From JAVBSX01 sp964576215 (GTDB lineage Bacteria; Planctomycetota; Planctomycetia; Pirellulales; Thermoguttaceae), in the NCBI GenBank assembly GCA_964576215.1, contig CAZNVM010000483.1, forward strand, positions 1-7,064: a DNA stretch of 7,064 nt, in the 5' to 3' direction. The stretch's first letter is position 1. Every line of letters begins with the position of its first letter. Below the pieces are notes generated by a model. The model was not told where the DNA came from, searched no databases, and worked only from the letters and a program-made list of their open reading frames with translations. The position numbers and the translations under genes are program-made. Shown piece after piece: positions 6,930 to 7,064 of this stretch.

Positions 6930-7064
6930 GGTTCCCCACCAGAATCAGTGGGTAAAAGTTGGTAGTAAAAACCGCCGTTTAGGCGTATCCGGTCATTTTT
7001 TAGGTTTTTTGAGGTATGTGGAACAGAAAAGTATTGTGTAAGAACCTGTCTGCTTGTCCAGCAA
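6930..7064 (-). repeat. Right copy of 135-bp perfect inverted repeat
   Basis: This is the exact reverse complement of positions 6-140, and it runs to the last base of the window. Its inner edge lies 30 nt upstream of the DUF1080 lipoprotein start codon. The left copy lies 74 nt upstream of the adaptor start. Both copies therefore sit in the same orientation relative to an inward-reading gene. The perfect identity implies recent duplication, gene conversion, mobility, or assembly through a collapsed repeat. Confidence 0.95.

Noticed and set aside
1..7064. Complete linear plasmid or phage-like element with terminal inverted repeats
   Set aside because: There is no replication, partition, terminal-protein, telomere-resolvase or integrase gene. 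The gene content is ordinary chromosomal cargo, and the right end is cut inside the repeat tip.
1..7064. CRISPR array, tRNA or rRNA gene
   Set aside because: No regularly spaced direct repeats and no cloverleaf or conserved rRNA stretch seen. Almost all the sequence is accounted for by the four genes and the two repeat copies.

Overview
The window is gene-dense, bacterial, and carries four complete protein genes and no RNA genes. A secreted DUF1080 lipoprotein, a short flagellin, a heavy-metal-type RND pump and weak or absent Shine-Dalgarno sequences at three of the four starts together suggest a Planctomycetota-like bacterium. This is inference from gene content, not a phylogenetic placement.

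Layout: positions 6-140 and 6930-7064 are perfect inverted copies of a 135-bp sequence, so the whole segment is bracketed by it. Inside lie, on the + strand, an RND periplasmic adaptor (215-1645) and an RND inner-membrane pump (1690-4899). They are separated by 44 nt containing a clean stem-loop. On the - strand lie a flagellin (4863-5720) and a DUF1080 lipoprotein (5841-6899). The two pairs converge, and the pump and flagellin genes overlap tail to tail by 37 bp. The outer two genes both start just inside a repeat copy and point inward.

Function: the adaptor and pump form two parts of a CusBA/CzcBA-like tripartite efflux system. The outer-membrane channel and any metal-responsive regulator are not in the window. 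Flagellin and the DUF1080 protein belong to unrelated processes (motility filament; probable carbohydrate binding or processing), and I see no single pathway joining the four genes. The flagellin gene has a near-consensus housekeeping promoter. The DUF1080 gene carries a probable in-frame, repeat-bearing insertion.

The most notable features are the flanking 135-bp inverted repeats with a palindromic outer tip, the in-frame insertion in the lipoprotein, the intercistronic hairpin, and the antisense overlap of the pump and flagellin 3' ends. No transposase, recombinase, replication gene, CRISPR array or toxin-antitoxin pair is present. I do not see convincing evidence for a new multi-gene system. 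Because the window ends inside the repeat on the right, it may be a contig that broke at a multi-copy repeat.
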